Source: an uncultured Paracoccaceae bacterium (GTDB lineage: Bacteria > Pseudomonadota > Alphaproteobacteria > Rhodobacterales > Rhodobacteraceae). From it: a DNA stretch of 64,000 bases. Shown here in pieces: positions 30,514 to 40,730 of this stretch. The position numbers were made by a program, and so were the translations under genes. The notes beneath the pieces are model-generated. The model had not been told where the DNA came from. It worked only from the letters and a program-made list of their open reading frames with translations, and made no database searches. The stretch lies in the NCBI GenBank assembly GCA_947496605.1, contig CANMDF010000001.1, positions 124,001-188,000 of the forward strand, in the 5' to 3' direction. How positions within the stretch are numbered: position 1 is the stretch's first letter; each line of letters begins with the position of its first letter.

Positions 30514-31641
30514 ATGGACGGCGCACAAACACCTGTTGACCCTGACGGGCTTTTGGAATTTTCGGTGGTTTTCACCGACCGCTCGCTCAATTCAATGTCG
30601 AAAGCCTTTCAAGGCGTGATGACCGATATCTCATCCATGTTGTGCGAGGTCTATAACGCCGATCACGTCGCATTGATCCCTGGTGGGGGCACTTACGGCA
30701 TGGAAGCGGTTGCCCGTCAATTTGGTGCCGACGCCCATGCGTTTGTCGTGCGCAACGGTTGGTTTTCCTACCGCTGGAGCCAGATTTTTGAAGCAGGTAA
30801 CTTTACGGCTAAGACAACCGTGATGAAGGCACGCCAAGCGGGCAATGATACCCGTGCGCCATTCGCACCTGCGCCAATTGAAGACGTCACCGCCGCGATC
30901 CGTGATGCCAAACCTGACGTTGTTTTCGCCCCGCATGTTGAAACGTCTGCTGGAATCATTCTGCCTGATGGCTACATTACCGCTCTTGCCGACGCGGCCC
31001 ACGAAGTAGGTGCGCTGATGGTGCTGGATTGCATCGCTTCGGGCTGTGCTTGGGTTGATATGAAAGCGACAGGCGTCGATGTGCTGATCTCCGCTCCGCA
31101 AAAGGGTTGGTCTTCGACACCTTGCGCTGGCTTGGTGATGATGTCTGATCGCGCTGTGGCCCGCATGGCGGACACGACGTCAAATTCGTTCACTGTTGAT
31201 CTGAAAAAATGGCACAGCATCATGCAGGCCTATTTGAATGGCGGGCATGCCTATCACGCCACGATGCCTACGGATGGTTTGCGCGCCTTCCGCGATACGA
31301 TGCTGGAAACCCGCGACTTTGGATTTGAGAAACTGAAAGATGCGCAATGGGCGTTGGGGAACGGTGTGCGCAAGGTCTTGGCGGACAAGGGCATTCGCTC
31401 GGTTGCGGCTGATGGGTTCGGCGCACCGGGCGTTGTGGTCAGTTATACTGATGATCCAAACATTCAGAACGGGTCAAAGTTTGCGGCTGCGGGTATGCAA
31501 ATTGCTGCCGGTGTGCCGCTGCAATGTGACGAGCCTGATGATTTTCGCACCTTCCGTTTGGGGTTGTTTGGTTTGGACAAACTTTATGATGTGGATGGCA
31601 CACTTGGCCGACTGGTGCCTGTCTTGGACAAAGTGCTTTAG
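30514..31641 (+). CDS. Class V aminotransferase (alanine-glyoxylate / serine-pyruvate type)
   Basis: A 375-residue PLP enzyme of aminotransferase class V. The PLP lysine lies in ISAPQKGWSSTP; other family segments are LIPGGGTYGMEA, HVETSAGI and LMVLDCIAS. ATG 30514 has a strong ribosome site (GGAGGA) 6 bases upstream, so a longer upstream frame is rejected. The protein could work in glyoxylate or amino acid metabolism, consistent with glcB in the same window, but the substrate is unproven. Its stop overlaps the convergent UbiH-type gene by 4 bases. Confidence 0.87.
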   Translation: MDGAQTPVDPDGLLEFSVVFTDRSLNSMSKAFQGVMTDISSMLCEVYNADHVALIPGGGTYGMEAVARQFGADAHAFVVRNGWFSYRWSQIFEAGNFTAKTTVMKARQAGNDTRAPFAPAPIEDVTAAIRDAKPDVVFAPHVETSAGIILPDGYITALADAAHEVGALMVLDCIASGCAWVDMKATGVDVLISAPQKGWSSTPCAGLVMMSDRAVARMADTTSNSFTVDLKKWHSIMQAYLNGGHAYHATMPTDGLRAFRDTMLETRDFGFEKLKDAQWALGNGVRKVLADKGIRSVAADGFGAPGVVVSYTDDPNIQNGSKFAAAGMQIAAGVPLQCDEPDDFRTFRLGLFGLDKLYDVDGTLGRLVPVLDKVL

Positions 31642-32828
31642 CTGGCACCAAGCCCCATCTGCATCAACGTCTTGCGAACTGGGGCGACGCCATAAAGCGC
31701 TTCAATCCCTTTGGTGCGCAAGGCTTGCATCGTCGGGCTTCCAGCAATTGACGCGCGGTTCAGGGCATCAATACCTGTGACCCGCAGCTTGATGTCCGCG
31801 TGGCGTTGGCGCGCATAGCTGTCCAACATTACCGGTGCGCCCAGTTGATCTGGCTGTGCCTTAGCAAGCTCAAGCAAGCACGACAGATCACGCAACGACA
31901 TATTCAATCCCTGTGCACCAATCGGTGGCATGACATGCGCCGCTTCGGCCACGAGGGCTGCGCGCGGTGCGGTCAGTGCATGCGCGATCTGGCTGATAAT
32001 CGGCCAGACACTGCGGCGGCTGGCCAGTTTAAGTGGCCCGTATAGGAAATCGGAACGGTCGTTTGCCGCCGCCTCGAATGCGGCGTCGTCCAATGCGGCC
32101 AACCTTGTGGCCTCGGCACCGCCCTCCATCCACACCACAGCTGAGCATGGTTTGCCGTCGTGATCAGGCAAAGGGACCAGTGTAAATGGCCCGCCAGATC
32201 GGTGAATTTCGGTTGAGACATTGTCGTGCGGGGCGTCATGGGTCACCGCGAAAGTCAGCGCTTTTTGCCCGTAGCGCATTGTTTTCACGCCAATTCCAGA
32301 GGCGTGACGCACGGCAGAATTGCGACCATCAGCACCGATAACCAGCTTTGCGGCAAGCTGGGTCTGGTTCGACAGCATGACGATGGCTTCATCACGACGC
32401 GGCAGCATCTGCGCAAACCCAGTGCCTGCGCGAAAATCGACATTTGGCAGCTCTGACAGGCGCGCCACCATTTCGCGGCGCAGTAGCCAGTTGGGCAAGT
32501 TCCATCCAAATGGGCGATCCGAAATATCAGCCGCATTAAATTCGCGGGCGACTTGAGCGTCGGTCCCGATATCAACAATTCGCATGATCTGCAGCGGTGT
32601 CGCAAACGGGGCAAGCCGCGTCCAAAGTCCCGCCGCCTGTAAGAACTGTTGCGCGGGTTGCAGAAACGCCGTGGTCCGCAAGTCTGCACCTGCTGCATCG
32701 TGGGATGTCACCGGCGGTGTTGGGTCAACAATCGTAACATCAAACCCGGCCGCACCAAAGGCAGCCGCAGCTGTCAGTCCTGCGACCCCGCCACCGGCGA
32801 TTACGATATCAGTCTTGCTGCGTTCCAT
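31638..32828 (-). CDS. UbiH/COQ6-family FAD-dependent hydroxylase
   Basis: A 396-residue flavoprotein monooxygenase. The N-terminal dinucleotide site is VIAGGGVAGLTAAAAFG, the second FAD motif is VIGADGRNSAVR, and the third is AHVMPPIGAQGLNMSLRD, as in the UbiH/UbiF/UbiI/UbiL enzymes that hydroxylate the ubiquinone ring. Which ring position it modifies cannot be told. It is 38 bases downstream of the HAD-type gene on the same strand and may be cotranscribed. Confidence 0.88.
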   Translation of the reverse strand: MERSKTDIVIAGGGVAGLTAAAAFGAAGFDVTIVDPTPPVTSHDAAGADLRTTAFLQPAQQFLQAAGLWTRLAPFATPLQIMRIVDIGTDAQVAREFNAADISDRPFGWNLPNWLLRREMVARLSELPNVDFRAGTGFAQMLPRRDEAIVMLSNQTQLAAKLVIGADGRNSAVRHASGIGVKTMRYGQKALTFAVTHDAPHDNVSTEIHRSGGPFTLVPLPDHDGKPCSAVVWMEGGAEATRLAALDDAAFEAAANDRSDFLYGPLKLASRRSVWPIISQIAHALTAPRAALVAEAAHVMPPIGAQGLNMSLRDLSCLLELAKAQPDQLGAPVMLDSYARQRHADIKLRVTGIDALNRASIAGSPTMQALRTKGIEALYGVAPVRKTLMQMGLGAS

Positions 32829-32866
32829 ATGAATGACATAGGCCTCTGGCGGTGGGGCGGAAAGGG

Positions 32867-33514
32867 TCAGCGGACAAGCTGCGACAAGAAATCCGTCAAA
32901 TGGTCAGTGTGATGATGGATGTAGTCCGCATCATCGGGGAGTGGGTGCACATGAACGGTGCGCATCCCCAATGCATGTGGAACTGCCAGATTGCGGGATT
33001 CATCCTCAAACATGGCGGCGTTTTCGGGTGTCATCCCATCTTTCGCAAAGACAGCCGAAAATGCATCTTGGGTTGGTTTTGGTTTGAAATCAGCGTGTTC
33101 AACACCGTAAACCGCATCAAACTGCTGGGTAAGACCGCGTGCAGCCAACACGCGTTTCGCATGGTTCTGTGACCCGTTGGTATAGACTATTTTGCGTCCT
33201 GGCAGAGCCCCAATTGCACACCCAAGGGCATGATCTTCGTTCAGATGCGAAATGTCGATATCATGCACATCCGCCAAAAAATGGTGTGGGTCGACATCAT
33301 GATGTGCCATCAAACCAGACAAAGTGGACCCGTAAACATCCCAATAATCGTGGCAGAGACTGAGCGCATCTGCCCGGTCTAACCCCGTCAACCGTTCCAC
33401 ATATGCCGAAAAGCGCCCGTCCATCTGCCCAAAAAGATCGGCTGATGGCGGATAAAGCGTATTGTCGAGATCAAAGACCCAAGTGTCTACATGGGTAAAA
33501 TGTTGGGCTACCAT
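32867..33514 (-). CDS. HAD-superfamily pyrimidine 5'-nucleotidase
   Basis: A 215-residue HAD phosphatase. Motif I is WVFDLDNTLYP (two Asp), motif II is IVYTNGSQNHAKR, motif III uses the Lys in FKPKPTQDAF, and motif IV is FEDESRNLAVP. This combination matches the pyrimidine 5'-nucleotidase subgroup that dephosphorylates UMP/CMP or damaged nucleotides. It precedes the UbiH-type gene and is divergent from the GntR gene. Confidence 0.85.
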   Translation of the reverse strand: MVAQHFTHVDTWVFDLDNTLYPPSADLFGQMDGRFSAYVERLTGLDRADALSLCHDYWDVYGSTLSGLMAHHDVDPHHFLADVHDIDISHLNEDHALGCAIGALPGRKIVYTNGSQNHAKRVLAARGLTQQFDAVYGVEHADFKPKPTQDAFSAVFAKDGMTPENAAMFEDESRNLAVPHALGMRTVHVHPLPDDADYIHHHTDHLTDFLSQLVR

Positions 33515-33615
33515 AAAGGCAAACTAGTGGCGGCGCCTTTGCGACGCAATCGCTTTGGCTTGATTGCAGGGCGGGCAGGGGCCTATGGTGGTTCTAGCAC
33601 GAAAGGTACCATCCT

Positions 33616-34269
33616 ATGCACGACCAACGCGCGTCCCAAAAAGACGCCTATGCGCTTATTCTCGAAGCAATCGATAGTCATATCTATAAGCCGGGCGACC
33701 GTCTGGTCGAGAGCGAGCTGGCAGAGAGATTTGGTGTATCGCGCACGCCAATTCGTGAAGCATTGCAACGACTTGAGACACAATCGCTTTTGACGCGTGA
33801 TGGGCGTTCGCTGATTGTTGCGTCATTGGATCATTCGCAATTGTCTGAGCTTTACGTGGTTCGCGGTGAATTGGAAGGGCTGGCCGCACGGTTGGCCGCC
33901 CGTCATGCGACGCCCGAAGAAGTCAAAGTGCTGCGCGATATGTTGGACGATGACCAGAAACTAGCCGGTGATCCAAAAGCACTCAGCCGCGCGAACCGCC
34001 GGTTCCATAAGCAGATCCACCTTGCATCACACAATCGCTTTCTGGTGCAGCAGTTGGACTTGGTGCACCGCTCGATGGCATTGCTGGCGACCACATCAAT
34101 CGCGGCTGAAGGGCGCGGTGCTGAAACGCTGCAAGAACATGCCGCGATCGTAACAGCAATTGAAGCAGGTGATGGTGATGCGGCCTATAAGGCGTTGCGC
34201 GATCATATTTCAGAGGCGTTCGTCACGCGCTTGAAATTAGATGCGGAAGCGGTGGAAGCTGCAGAATAG
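33616..34269 (+). CDS. GntR-family regulator, FadR subfamily
   Basis: 217 residues: an N-terminal winged helix (LAERFGVSRTPIREALQRL) and a C-terminal all-helical FCD ligand domain with conserved metal-binding Asp/His positions (ANRRFHKQIH, LQEHAAIVTAI). FCD regulators respond to small organic acids. The regulated gene is not evident: the HAD gene is divergent and carA lies convergent downstream. About 107 bases of non-coding DNA follow. Confidence 0.9.
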   Translation: MHDQRASQKDAYALILEAIDSHIYKPGDRLVESELAERFGVSRTPIREALQRLETQSLLTRDGRSLIVASLDHSQLSELYVVRGELEGLAARLAARHATPEEVKVLRDMLDDDQKLAGDPKALSRANRRFHKQIHLASHNRFLVQQLDLVHRSMALLATTSIAAEGRGAETLQEHAAIVTAIEAGDGDAAYKALRDHISEAFVTRLKLDAEAVEAAE

Positions 34270-34376
34270 CCCAACTGCAGCCCACTTAGGATAAGTGACG
34301 AAGCCAACCTAAAACACGTCAACGAACAACTGACGGCCTCGTAGGTGCAATTTGACCGAAACAGGTTAAGCGATGG

Positions 34377-35513
34377 TTAAGCGCTCATCGCTTCTGCAAA
34401 TCTTTCGAACAAATAATAGCTGTCTTGTGGGCCGGGGCTGGCTTCTGGGTGATACTGCACGCTGAAAACGGGACGGTTAGCGATTCTGATCCCACAGTTG
34501 CTGCCATCAAACAGCGACACATGCGTTTCCTCGACTCCCTCAGGCAGCGTTTGGCTGTCGACGGTAAAGCCATGGTTCATCGATGTAATTTCAACCTTGC
34601 CGGTTTCCATATCCTTGACCGGGTGGTTTGCGCCGTGGTGGCCGTGGTTCATCTTGATCGTCTTAGCACCCACCGCCAGTGCAAGCATCTGGTGACCAAG
34701 GCAAATGCCAAAGACGGGCAGGTCAGCTTCTAGTATGCCTTTGATCATAGGCACCGCATATGCGCCCGTCGCTGCCGGATCACCGGGGCCGTTAGACAGG
34801 AAAACACCATCTGGGTTCAGCGCCAGAACCTCTTCTGCTGTGGCCATGGCGGGCAGGACAGTGACATCGCATCCTGCACTGGCAAGGCACCGCAGGATGT
34901 TGCGCTTTGCACCGAAATCAATCGCGACCACTTTGTGCTTTGCATTTGTTTGCGGCTTATACCCTTCAGGCCAAGCCCACCGCATTTCGTTCCAGTTGTA
35001 AGACTGTGCACAGGTCACCTTCTTAGCAAGGTCGAGACCCTCAAGCCCTTGGAATGCCCGCGCTTTCTGGACCAGTGCCGCGATGTCAAAATTTCCATCA
35101 GGGTCATGGGCAAGTGCCACATGCGGCGCACCTTGTTGGCGGATAGCCCGTGTTAGACGCCGTGTATCAATGCCGCCCATACCGATGCGGTTGCGCTTGG
35201 CCAACCACGCGGTCAGCTCCTCAGTCGCACGCCAATTGGAGGACTGGGTCGGGTCCCACTTAACGACCATGCCTTCAGCGACGGGGTCAGCGGTTTCGTC
35301 ATCCTCAGGGTTCACGCCCGTGTTGCCGATATGGGGGAACGTAAAGGTCACGACCTGACCCGCATAGGACGGGTCCGTCATGATTTCCTGATAGCCGGTC
35401 ATCGCGGTGTTAAAGCAAAGCTCGGCCACGGTTTCGCCAGTGGCACCAAAGCCCACACCATAGAAAATCGTACCATCCGCAAGGGCCAAGCAGGCCGTTG
35501 GTTTCTGCGTCAT
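34377..35513 (-). CDS. carA: Carbamoyl-phosphate synthase small subunit
   Basis: Glutaminase subunit that feeds ammonia to CarB for pyrimidine and arginine synthesis. 378 residues from ATG 35513, with GGAG 7 bases upstream (an in-frame start 21 bases earlier is less likely). N-terminal family segments include ELCFNTAMTGYQEIMTDPSY; the class I amidotransferase domain has FGICLGHQML with the nucleophile Cys and QYHPEASPGP with the His-Glu pair. It is divergent from the YqeY gene, a frequent neighbour. carB is not in the window. Confidence 0.98.
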   Translation of the reverse strand: MTQKPTACLALADGTIFYGVGFGATGETVAELCFNTAMTGYQEIMTDPSYAGQVVTFTFPHIGNTGVNPEDDETADPVAEGMVVKWDPTQSSNWRATEELTAWLAKRNRIGMGGIDTRRLTRAIRQQGAPHVALAHDPDGNFDIAALVQKARAFQGLEGLDLAKKVTCAQSYNWNEMRWAWPEGYKPQTNAKHKVVAIDFGAKRNILRCLASAGCDVTVLPAMATAEEVLALNPDGVFLSNGPGDPAATGAYAVPMIKGILEADLPVFGICLGHQMLALAVGAKTIKMNHGHHGANHPVKDMETGKVEITSMNHGFTVDSQTLPEGVEETHVSLFDGSNCGIRIANRPVFSVQYHPEASPGPQDSYYLFERFAEAMSA

Positions 35514-35676
35514 AACCGATCTCCCATATGTCAAATTGGGCCGGGTTTACGCAGGGCAGCGGGCCGGGTCAAGGCCGGATTGCACCCTTGCAAACAAGGG
35601 ATGAGGGCGCTTGTCACTTGGGCGCTTGCGCAGTATGTTGGGCGCTCGTTTGACAACAAATGTACGGGACACATTT

Positions 35677-36138
35677 ATGGACATGCGCGACAGGGTCAAT
35701 GCGGCCCTTAAGGATGCGATGCGTTCGAAAGAAGCAGATCGCCTTTCAACGCTGCGGCTGATCAATGCGGCCATCAAGGACAAAGACATCGCCGCACGGG
35801 GAAAGGGTGATGATGAGGCAGGCGTCAGCAATGATGATATCCTTGCGATCATGGGCCGTATGGTCAAACAACGCCAGGAAAGCGCGCGCGCCTATGAAGA
35901 GGGCGGGCGGCTTGAGCTGGCTGAAAAAGAGCTTTCAGAGATCAAGATCATCGAAGAGTTTCTGCCCAAGCAGTTGAGCGAAGATGAAGCCACCACGGCT
36001 GTTGACGCAGCCATTGCCGAAGTGGGTGCGGAAAGCATTCGCGACATGGGTAAGGTCATGGGCGTCCTGAAGGGCAAGTTCACAGGCCGTATGGATTTCG
36101 GCAAAGCTGGCCCGATGGTCAAAGACCGCCTAGGCTGA
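35677..36138 (+). CDS. GatB/YqeY-domain protein
   Basis: A 153-residue YqeY protein. It has the two-part helical fold typical of the family, with RLSTLRLINAAIKDKDIA near the N-terminus and FLPKQLSEDEA followed by DMGKVMGVLKGKF near the C-terminus, similar to the tail of GatB. It may bind tRNA, but the role is unproven. ATG 35677 has GGGA 7 bases upstream; ATG 35683 is an alternative. Divergent from carA; its end overlaps the convergent DUF2244 gene by 9 bases. Confidence 0.9.
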   Translation: MDMRDRVNAALKDAMRSKEADRLSTLRLINAAIKDKDIAARGKGDDEAGVSNDDILAIMGRMVKQRQESARAYEEGGRLELAEKELSEIKIIEEFLPKQLSEDEATTAVDAAIAEVGAESIRDMGKVMGVLKGKFTGRMDFGKAGPMVKDRLG

Positions 36139-36621
36139 GCGGAGCGCACGCTGCAACTCTTCGTGCAGCGCAAGCCTTTCTTCCGCATCCAAGAATGCCC
36201 CGATCTCAACCTCACGGTCACCGCCGCGCAGGGTGAGGTAGTTCTCAACCGGGCCACCCTTGGGATGCAGATGCACGGTGACCCAATACCGGTTCGCTTG
36301 CCATTCTTGCGTATCGCCTTTGGGGTTGTGGCGGATCAAGTGCGCGCGGGCATCATCGACGGTAAACTCCTCGAGCACCTCACCGCGGCGGTAACTGACA
36401 TGCAGCGCGTACCAAACGCCTGCGATCATCAAGCCAAAGAACGGCAACAGGCCCCACATCACAGCCTGTCCGATCAGCGTTAGCAGGGGCAAAGATACCA
36501 GCGCTGCGGTGCCACCGATGAACAGCACAAAATCCTTACGTAGCAATGACCGATAGGGCCAAAGGCTAAGTTGCCATTTGGCGTTTTCGTATGGGGGTTC
36601 TGGGGTCCATTCGTAAGGCAT
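36130..36621 (-). CDS. DUF2244 membrane protein
   Basis: 163 residues with two close membrane helices (about residues 33-70, FIGGTAALVSLPLLTLI and WGLLPFFGLMIAGVWYAL) and a soluble C-terminal region (NRYWVTVHLHPKGG, NYLTLRGG). This is the DUF2244 family, often found near cytochrome oxidase genes in alphaproteobacteria; ctaD lies about 1 kb away here. Function unknown. It converges with the YqeY gene. Confidence 0.85.
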   Translation of the reverse strand: MPYEWTPEPPYENAKWQLSLWPYRSLLRKDFVLFIGGTAALVSLPLLTLIGQAVMWGLLPFFGLMIAGVWYALHVSYRRGEVLEEFTVDDARAHLIRHNPKGDTQEWQANRYWVTVHLHPKGGPVENYLTLRGGDREVEIGAFLDAEERLALHEELQRALRSA

Positions 36622-36749
36622 ATTTTGGTTTTATCGTGGTCTGCGGCAGGATCAACCGTGGCAGACAGTCGCTTCTACGCTGGATTGTGATCTTGTTGGT
36701 CGTGCTTCAAGATCTAACCAAGTTAAGCAATCAGGAAAGAAGGACTGCA

Positions 36750-37538
36750 ATGACAAAGATAATCTGGATGTCAGACCCGCATTTCCAAATAGCCGGAACC
36801 ATTGACGGGTTGGACCCACGTGTCCGATTAGAAGCCGCAATTGCGTATCTCAATGATCACCATGCCGATGCCGATTTTGCGGTCTTAACGGGTGACTTGG
36901 TTGGAGATGACATTGTTGAGGACTATACTGGCATTGCCACATATTTGGCGAAATCCGATATCCCGATCTATCCACTGATGGGCAACAACGATGAGCGCGA
37001 GAACTTCCGTGCGCATTTGCCACTGCCCGTTGATGGGATGCCAGACTTCATTCAATACGTCGTTGATACCCCAGATCAGACCTTCATTTGCCTCGATACG
37101 CATAAAGTGGGGTCACACGCGGGGCAGTTTTGTAGCACGCGCCAAGCCTGGCTCAATCAAGTGCTGGCCAGAGAGCCCGCAAAGCCCGCCTATATATTCA
37201 TGCACCATCCACCGCTTGCTTTAGGGCTGCCACCACAAGATGAAATTATGCTTGAGGATAGTGACACGTTTCTGGATGTCGTCAGTGCACATGATAACGT
37301 CAAACATCTGTTCATGGGTCATGTCCATCGACCAACAGCAGGGACGGTGAGGGGCATCCCATTCGCAACTATCGGGGCGCTTTCATTCCAAGCGCCTGCA
37401 CCAAAGCCTGCTTGGCGTTGGGATAGTTTTGTGACGGCCAAAGAGGCCCCGCAGCTGGGTGTCATCCAGATTGAGAACGAAAGTGTCGTGCTGCAATATA
37501 CTCAGTTCTGTGAGTATGAGGTTGGCGTCGAAACATAG
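36750..37538 (+). CDS. Calcineurin-like metallophosphoesterase (CpdA-type)
   Basis: 262 residues from ATG 36750, with AAAGAAGGA ideally placed upstream. All metal-binding motifs of the class III phosphodiesterases are present: MSDPHF (Asp/His), LTGDLVGDD, PLMGNNDE (with Asn-Asn-Asp in place of GNHD), FMHHPP and FMGHVHRP. Such enzymes cleave cyclic nucleotides or other phosphodiesters; the substrate here is unknown. A terminator follows 10 bases after the stop. Confidence 0.88.
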   Translation: MTKIIWMSDPHFQIAGTIDGLDPRVRLEAAIAYLNDHHADADFAVLTGDLVGDDIVEDYTGIATYLAKSDIPIYPLMGNNDERENFRAHLPLPVDGMPDFIQYVVDTPDQTFICLDTHKVGSHAGQFCSTRQAWLNQVLAREPAKPAYIFMHHPPLALGLPPQDEIMLEDSDTFLDVVSAHDNVKHLFMGHVHRPTAGTVRGIPFATIGALSFQAPAPKPAWRWDSFVTAKEAPQLGVIQIENESVVLQYTQFCEYEVGVET

Positions 37539-37548
37539 GCACAACTAA

Positions 37549-37576
37549 AAAGGCCCCACCAAATTGGCGGGGCCTT
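37549..37576. terminator. Bidirectional terminator between phosphoesterase gene and ctaD
   Basis: A stem of about 10 pairs with one A-C mismatch (AAGGCCCCACC at 37550-37560 and GGCGGGGCCTT at 37566-37576) and a 5-base loop AAATT, flanked by A-runs on the left and TT on the right. It is set between convergent stops (37538 and 37600) and fits both transcripts. Confidence 0.7.
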
Positions 37577-37599
37577 CGTCATCAGAGGTTCGCTAGCGC

Positions 37600-39273
37600 C
37601 TAATGCGCGTGTTTCTTATCCCAGTCAGACTGCTTTGGCAGCGTCTCGAACGTGTGCTCTGGTGGTGGGCTTGGCAATGTCCACTCCAGTGTATCTGCAT
37701 ACTCGTTCCATGGATTGTTCTCGGTGACGCGCTTACCCTTTGTCAGGGTCCAGACCATCACGCCGATGAAGAACAAGAAAGATGCGAATGACAGGAACGC
37801 GCCCCAGCTTGAGATGTAGTTCCAGTAGGCAAATGCCTCGGGGTAGTCGATGTAACGACGTGGCATACCCTGACGACCCAAAAAGTGCTGTGGGAAGAAT
37901 GTCAGGTTCGCACCGATGAACATCGCCCAGAAGTGCAGCTTACCTGCCCATTCAGGATACATGCGGCCTGACATTTTCGGCAGGTAGAAGTAGATACCCG
38001 CGAAGATCGAGAACACAGCTCCAAGGCTCATCACATAGTGGAAGTGGGCTACGACGTAGTAAGTGTCGTGATACACCCGGTCCACACCAGCTTGTGACAG
38101 CACGATGCCAGTCACACCGCCCAAGGTGAACAGGAACAAGAAGCCCATCGCCCAAAGCATTGGTGTCTTAAACTCAACCGATCCGCCCCACATGGTGGCG
38201 ATCCAGCTAAAGATTTTCACACCCGTCGGCACCGCGATGACCATGGTGGCCAGCATAAAGTAGGACTGCTGTGTCAGCGACATACCCACCGTGTACATGT
38301 GGTGCGCCCAAACGACGAAGCCCAGAACACCGATTGCGACCATCGCATAGACCATTGGCAGGTAGCCAAAGATCGGCTTGCGGCTGAAGGTTGCGATGAT
38401 GTGGCTGATAATACCAAAGCCAGGGATGACAATGATGTACACCTCAGGGTGACCAAAGAACCACAGGATGTGCTGATACAAGATCGGATCGCCGCCTCCT
38501 TCGGGTTGGAAGAAGGTCGTGCCAAAGTTCCGGTCTGTCAGCAGCATTGTGATAGCGCCAGCCAGAACGGGCAGGGCCAGAAGGATCAACCACGCAGTCA
38601 CAAAGATCGACCAAGCAAACAGCGGCACCTTGTGCAGCGTCATGCCCGGCGCACGCATGTTCAGGAAGGTGGTGATCATGTTGATCGCGCCAAGGATCGA
38701 TGAGGCACCTGATAAGTGGACCGCAAAGATCGCAAGATCCATCGACATGCCTGCCTCGGATGTCGACAGCGGGGCGTACATAACCCAACCAACGCCGGAG
38801 CCGGCTTGGCCGTTACCACCGGGGGCTAGCATGGATGCGACACCAAGGGACGCACCAGCTACAAACATCCAATAAGACAGGTTGTTTAGGCGTGGGAACG
38901 CCATATCCGGAGCACCGATTTGCAACGGCATAAAGTAGTTACCAAAGCCACCAAAGAGGGCGGGAATAACCACAAAGAACATCATCAACACACCGTGGTA
39001 GGTGATCAACACGTTCCAGAGGTGGCCATTAGGCGTACAATCACCCGCAGCTGCGGCTGTCAGACGTGCACCTTCAAGGCACATGTATTGCACACCGGGC
39101 TCCATCAGCTCCATGCGCATGTAGACGGTGAAGGCGACCGAGATAAAGCCAAGCAGACCTGCGGTAAACAGGTACAGAATGCCGATATCTTTGTGGTTTG
39201 TGGACATAAACCAGCGGGTAAAGAAACCGCGCTCGTCTTCGTGTGCGTCGCCGTGGATGGCTGCGTCTGCCAT
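37600..39273 (-). CDS. ctaD: Cytochrome c oxidase subunit I (aa3 type)
   Basis: 557 residues with 12 membrane helices. Ligands and signature residues are visible: [10 protein letters not shown] (heme a His), FFGHPEVYI (CuB His and the cross-linked Tyr), AHHMYTVGM (CuB His pair) and [13 protein letters not shown] (heme a3 and heme a His). The leader [18 protein letters not shown] is typical of Rhodobacteraceae. ATG 39273 is chosen because GGAG lies upstream; a longer open frame extends to 39795 without support. Other oxidase subunit genes are not adjacent, which is usual for ctaD in this group. Confidence 0.98.
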   Translation of the reverse strand: MADAAIHGDAHEDERGFFTRWFMSTNHKDIGILYLFTAGLLGFISVAFTVYMRMELMEPGVQYMCLEGARLTAAAAGDCTPNGHLWNVLITYHGVLMMFFVVIPALFGGFGNYFMPLQIGAPDMAFPRLNNLSYWMFVAGASLGVASMLAPGGNGQAGSGVGWVMYAPLSTSEAGMSMDLAIFAVHLSGASSILGAINMITTFLNMRAPGMTLHKVPLFAWSIFVTAWLILLALPVLAGAITMLLTDRNFGTTFFQPEGGGDPILYQHILWFFGHPEVYIIVIPGFGIISHIIATFSRKPIFGYLPMVYAMVAIGVLGFVVWAHHMYTVGMSLTQQSYFMLATMVIAVPTGVKIFSWIATMWGGSVEFKTPMLWAMGFLFLFTLGGVTGIVLSQAGVDRVYHDTYYVVAHFHYVMSLGAVFSIFAGIYFYLPKMSGRMYPEWAGKLHFWAMFIGANLTFFPQHFLGRQGMPRRYIDYPEAFAYWNYISSWGAFLSFASFLFFIGVMVWTLTKGKRVTENNPWNEYADTLEWTLPSPPPEHTFETLPKQSDWDKKHAH

Positions 39274-39480
39274 TTGGCTCTCCTCGTATTGGCTACTTTG
39301 ATCACGTCCGAGTCGTTGCAAGGCTGTGATTTGGGATCGTTCTAAAGCGTAGATGCTTAAGGAGCAACAAAGGAAGCACATGTTTGGCTGGGTTAATTTG
39401 GCGCAGGGGCTTGTTTGATCTGGCGCACTGACAGGGGGATCAAAAGGCTCTAAGCTGTGGTGAACGCACAGAGGGTCATC

Positions 39481-40614
39481 ATGGGTCACGACACACCACC
39501 CTTCACCATCGGGATCGAGGAAGAGTATCTTCTTGTCGATCAACACACGTATGCGCTGGCCCATGCGCCAGACAGTTTGATTGACGCCTGCAAGAAAGAC
39601 CTTGCCGATAAAGTCAGCCCTGAGTTCCTGCAATGCCAGATTGAGATCGGGACGGGCGTCTGTCACACGATTGGGCAGGCGCGTACCGACCTTGCCCATT
39701 TGCGCCGTACTGTTGCCCGCCATGCTGGGGAATATGGATTGGCCCCGATCGCGGCATCCTGCCATCCGTTCGCTGATTGGAAAGACCAGCACCACACCGA
39801 CAAAGCGCGCTACAATAAACTGCGCCGGGATCTGGCTGGGGTTGCGCGACGGATGTTAATCTGCGGAATGCATGTCCATGTAGGCATCCCGGATGAAGAA
39901 ATGCGGGTAAAATTAGTAAATCAACTCAAATACTTCTTGCCACATCTTCATGCGCTTTCGACATCTTCCCCGTATTGGCAGGGCGATGATACGGGCATGA
40001 ATTCCTACCGACTGACCGTCTTTGACAATCTACCGCGCACGGGCCTGCCGCCATACATGAAGGACTGGGCGCAATTCTCAACCACGGTCAAGACGCTGAT
40101 AGATTTGGACCTGATCGAGGACGCGTCAAAGATCTGGTGGGACCTGCGGCCATCCTCAAAGTTCCCAACGATTGAATCGCGCATCTGCGATGTGGCTCCG
40201 CGTATGGAAGTGACATTGACCTTGGCGGCTCTGACCCAATGCCTGACCCGGATGCTATGGCGCAAATCCATAGACGGTGACGGGTGGCGCGTCGTGCAGA
40301 ACTTTATGGTCGGTGAAAACCGCTGGCGGGCACAACGCTATGGGGTGTCGGAAGGGCTGATCGACTTTGGACGCAAGACGCTGATTCCGTTTTCACAGGC
40401 GGTGGATGAGATTTTGGAACTGATTGAGGACGATGCGGTGGCTCTTGATTGCGTGGCAGAGGTACATGCGGCCCGTGATATTCTGAAAACGGGTACAAGT
40501 GCTGACCAGCAACGCAAGGTCTTTGCCGCATCTGTTCAGGCAGGTGCGAGCCAGCAAGAAGCACTGAAAGCAGTCGTTGCATCACTGGTCGCAGATTTTC
40601 AGGCTGATCTATAA
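39481..40614 (+). CDS. YbdK-type carboxylate-amine ligase (glutamate-cysteine ligase family 2)
   Basis: 377 residues of the GCS2 family. The N-terminal motif [13 protein letters not shown] and the central [27 protein letters not shown] and [18 protein letters not shown] segments are the family signatures. Members have weak glutamate-cysteine ligase activity or unknown ligase roles. ATG 39481 has GAGGG upstream and is preferred over a GTG 24 bases earlier. Divergent from ctaD. Confidence 0.88.
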   Translation: MGHDTPPFTIGIEEEYLLVDQHTYALAHAPDSLIDACKKDLADKVSPEFLQCQIEIGTGVCHTIGQARTDLAHLRRTVARHAGEYGLAPIAASCHPFADWKDQHHTDKARYNKLRRDLAGVARRMLICGMHVHVGIPDEEMRVKLVNQLKYFLPHLHALSTSSPYWQGDDTGMNSYRLTVFDNLPRTGLPPYMKDWAQFSTTVKTLIDLDLIEDASKIWWDLRPSSKFPTIESRICDVAPRMEVTLTLAALTQCLTRMLWRKSIDGDGWRVVQNFMVGENRWRAQRYGVSEGLIDFGRKTLIPFSQAVDEILELIEDDAVALDCVAEVHAARDILKTGTSADQQRKVFAASVQAGASQQEALKAVVASLVADFQADL

Positions 40615-40684
40615 ATACTTAATGTTTGAAACAACGATAATCGAGATGCACTTCGCGATACCATTTACGCGGATCGAAGTGGCC

Positions 40685-40708
40685 GGTCAGAGGCTGTGGT
40701 CTCTGACC
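40685..40708. terminator. Hairpin between convergent genes, possible terminator
   Basis: A perfect 8-base stem (GGTCAGAG 40685-40692, CTCTGACC 40701-40708) with loop GCTGTGGT. It lies 70 bases after the YbdK-type stop and 22 bases beyond the end of the leftward gene at 40731. No clear T-run follows, so termination is probable rather than certain. Confidence 0.45.
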
Positions 40709-40730
40709 AGCTAACCACACTCACATCCAC

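Noticed and set aside
39380-39480. FNR-type binding site upstream of ctaD
   Set aside because: Half-sites resembling TTGAT and ATCAA are present but not at the required spacing.
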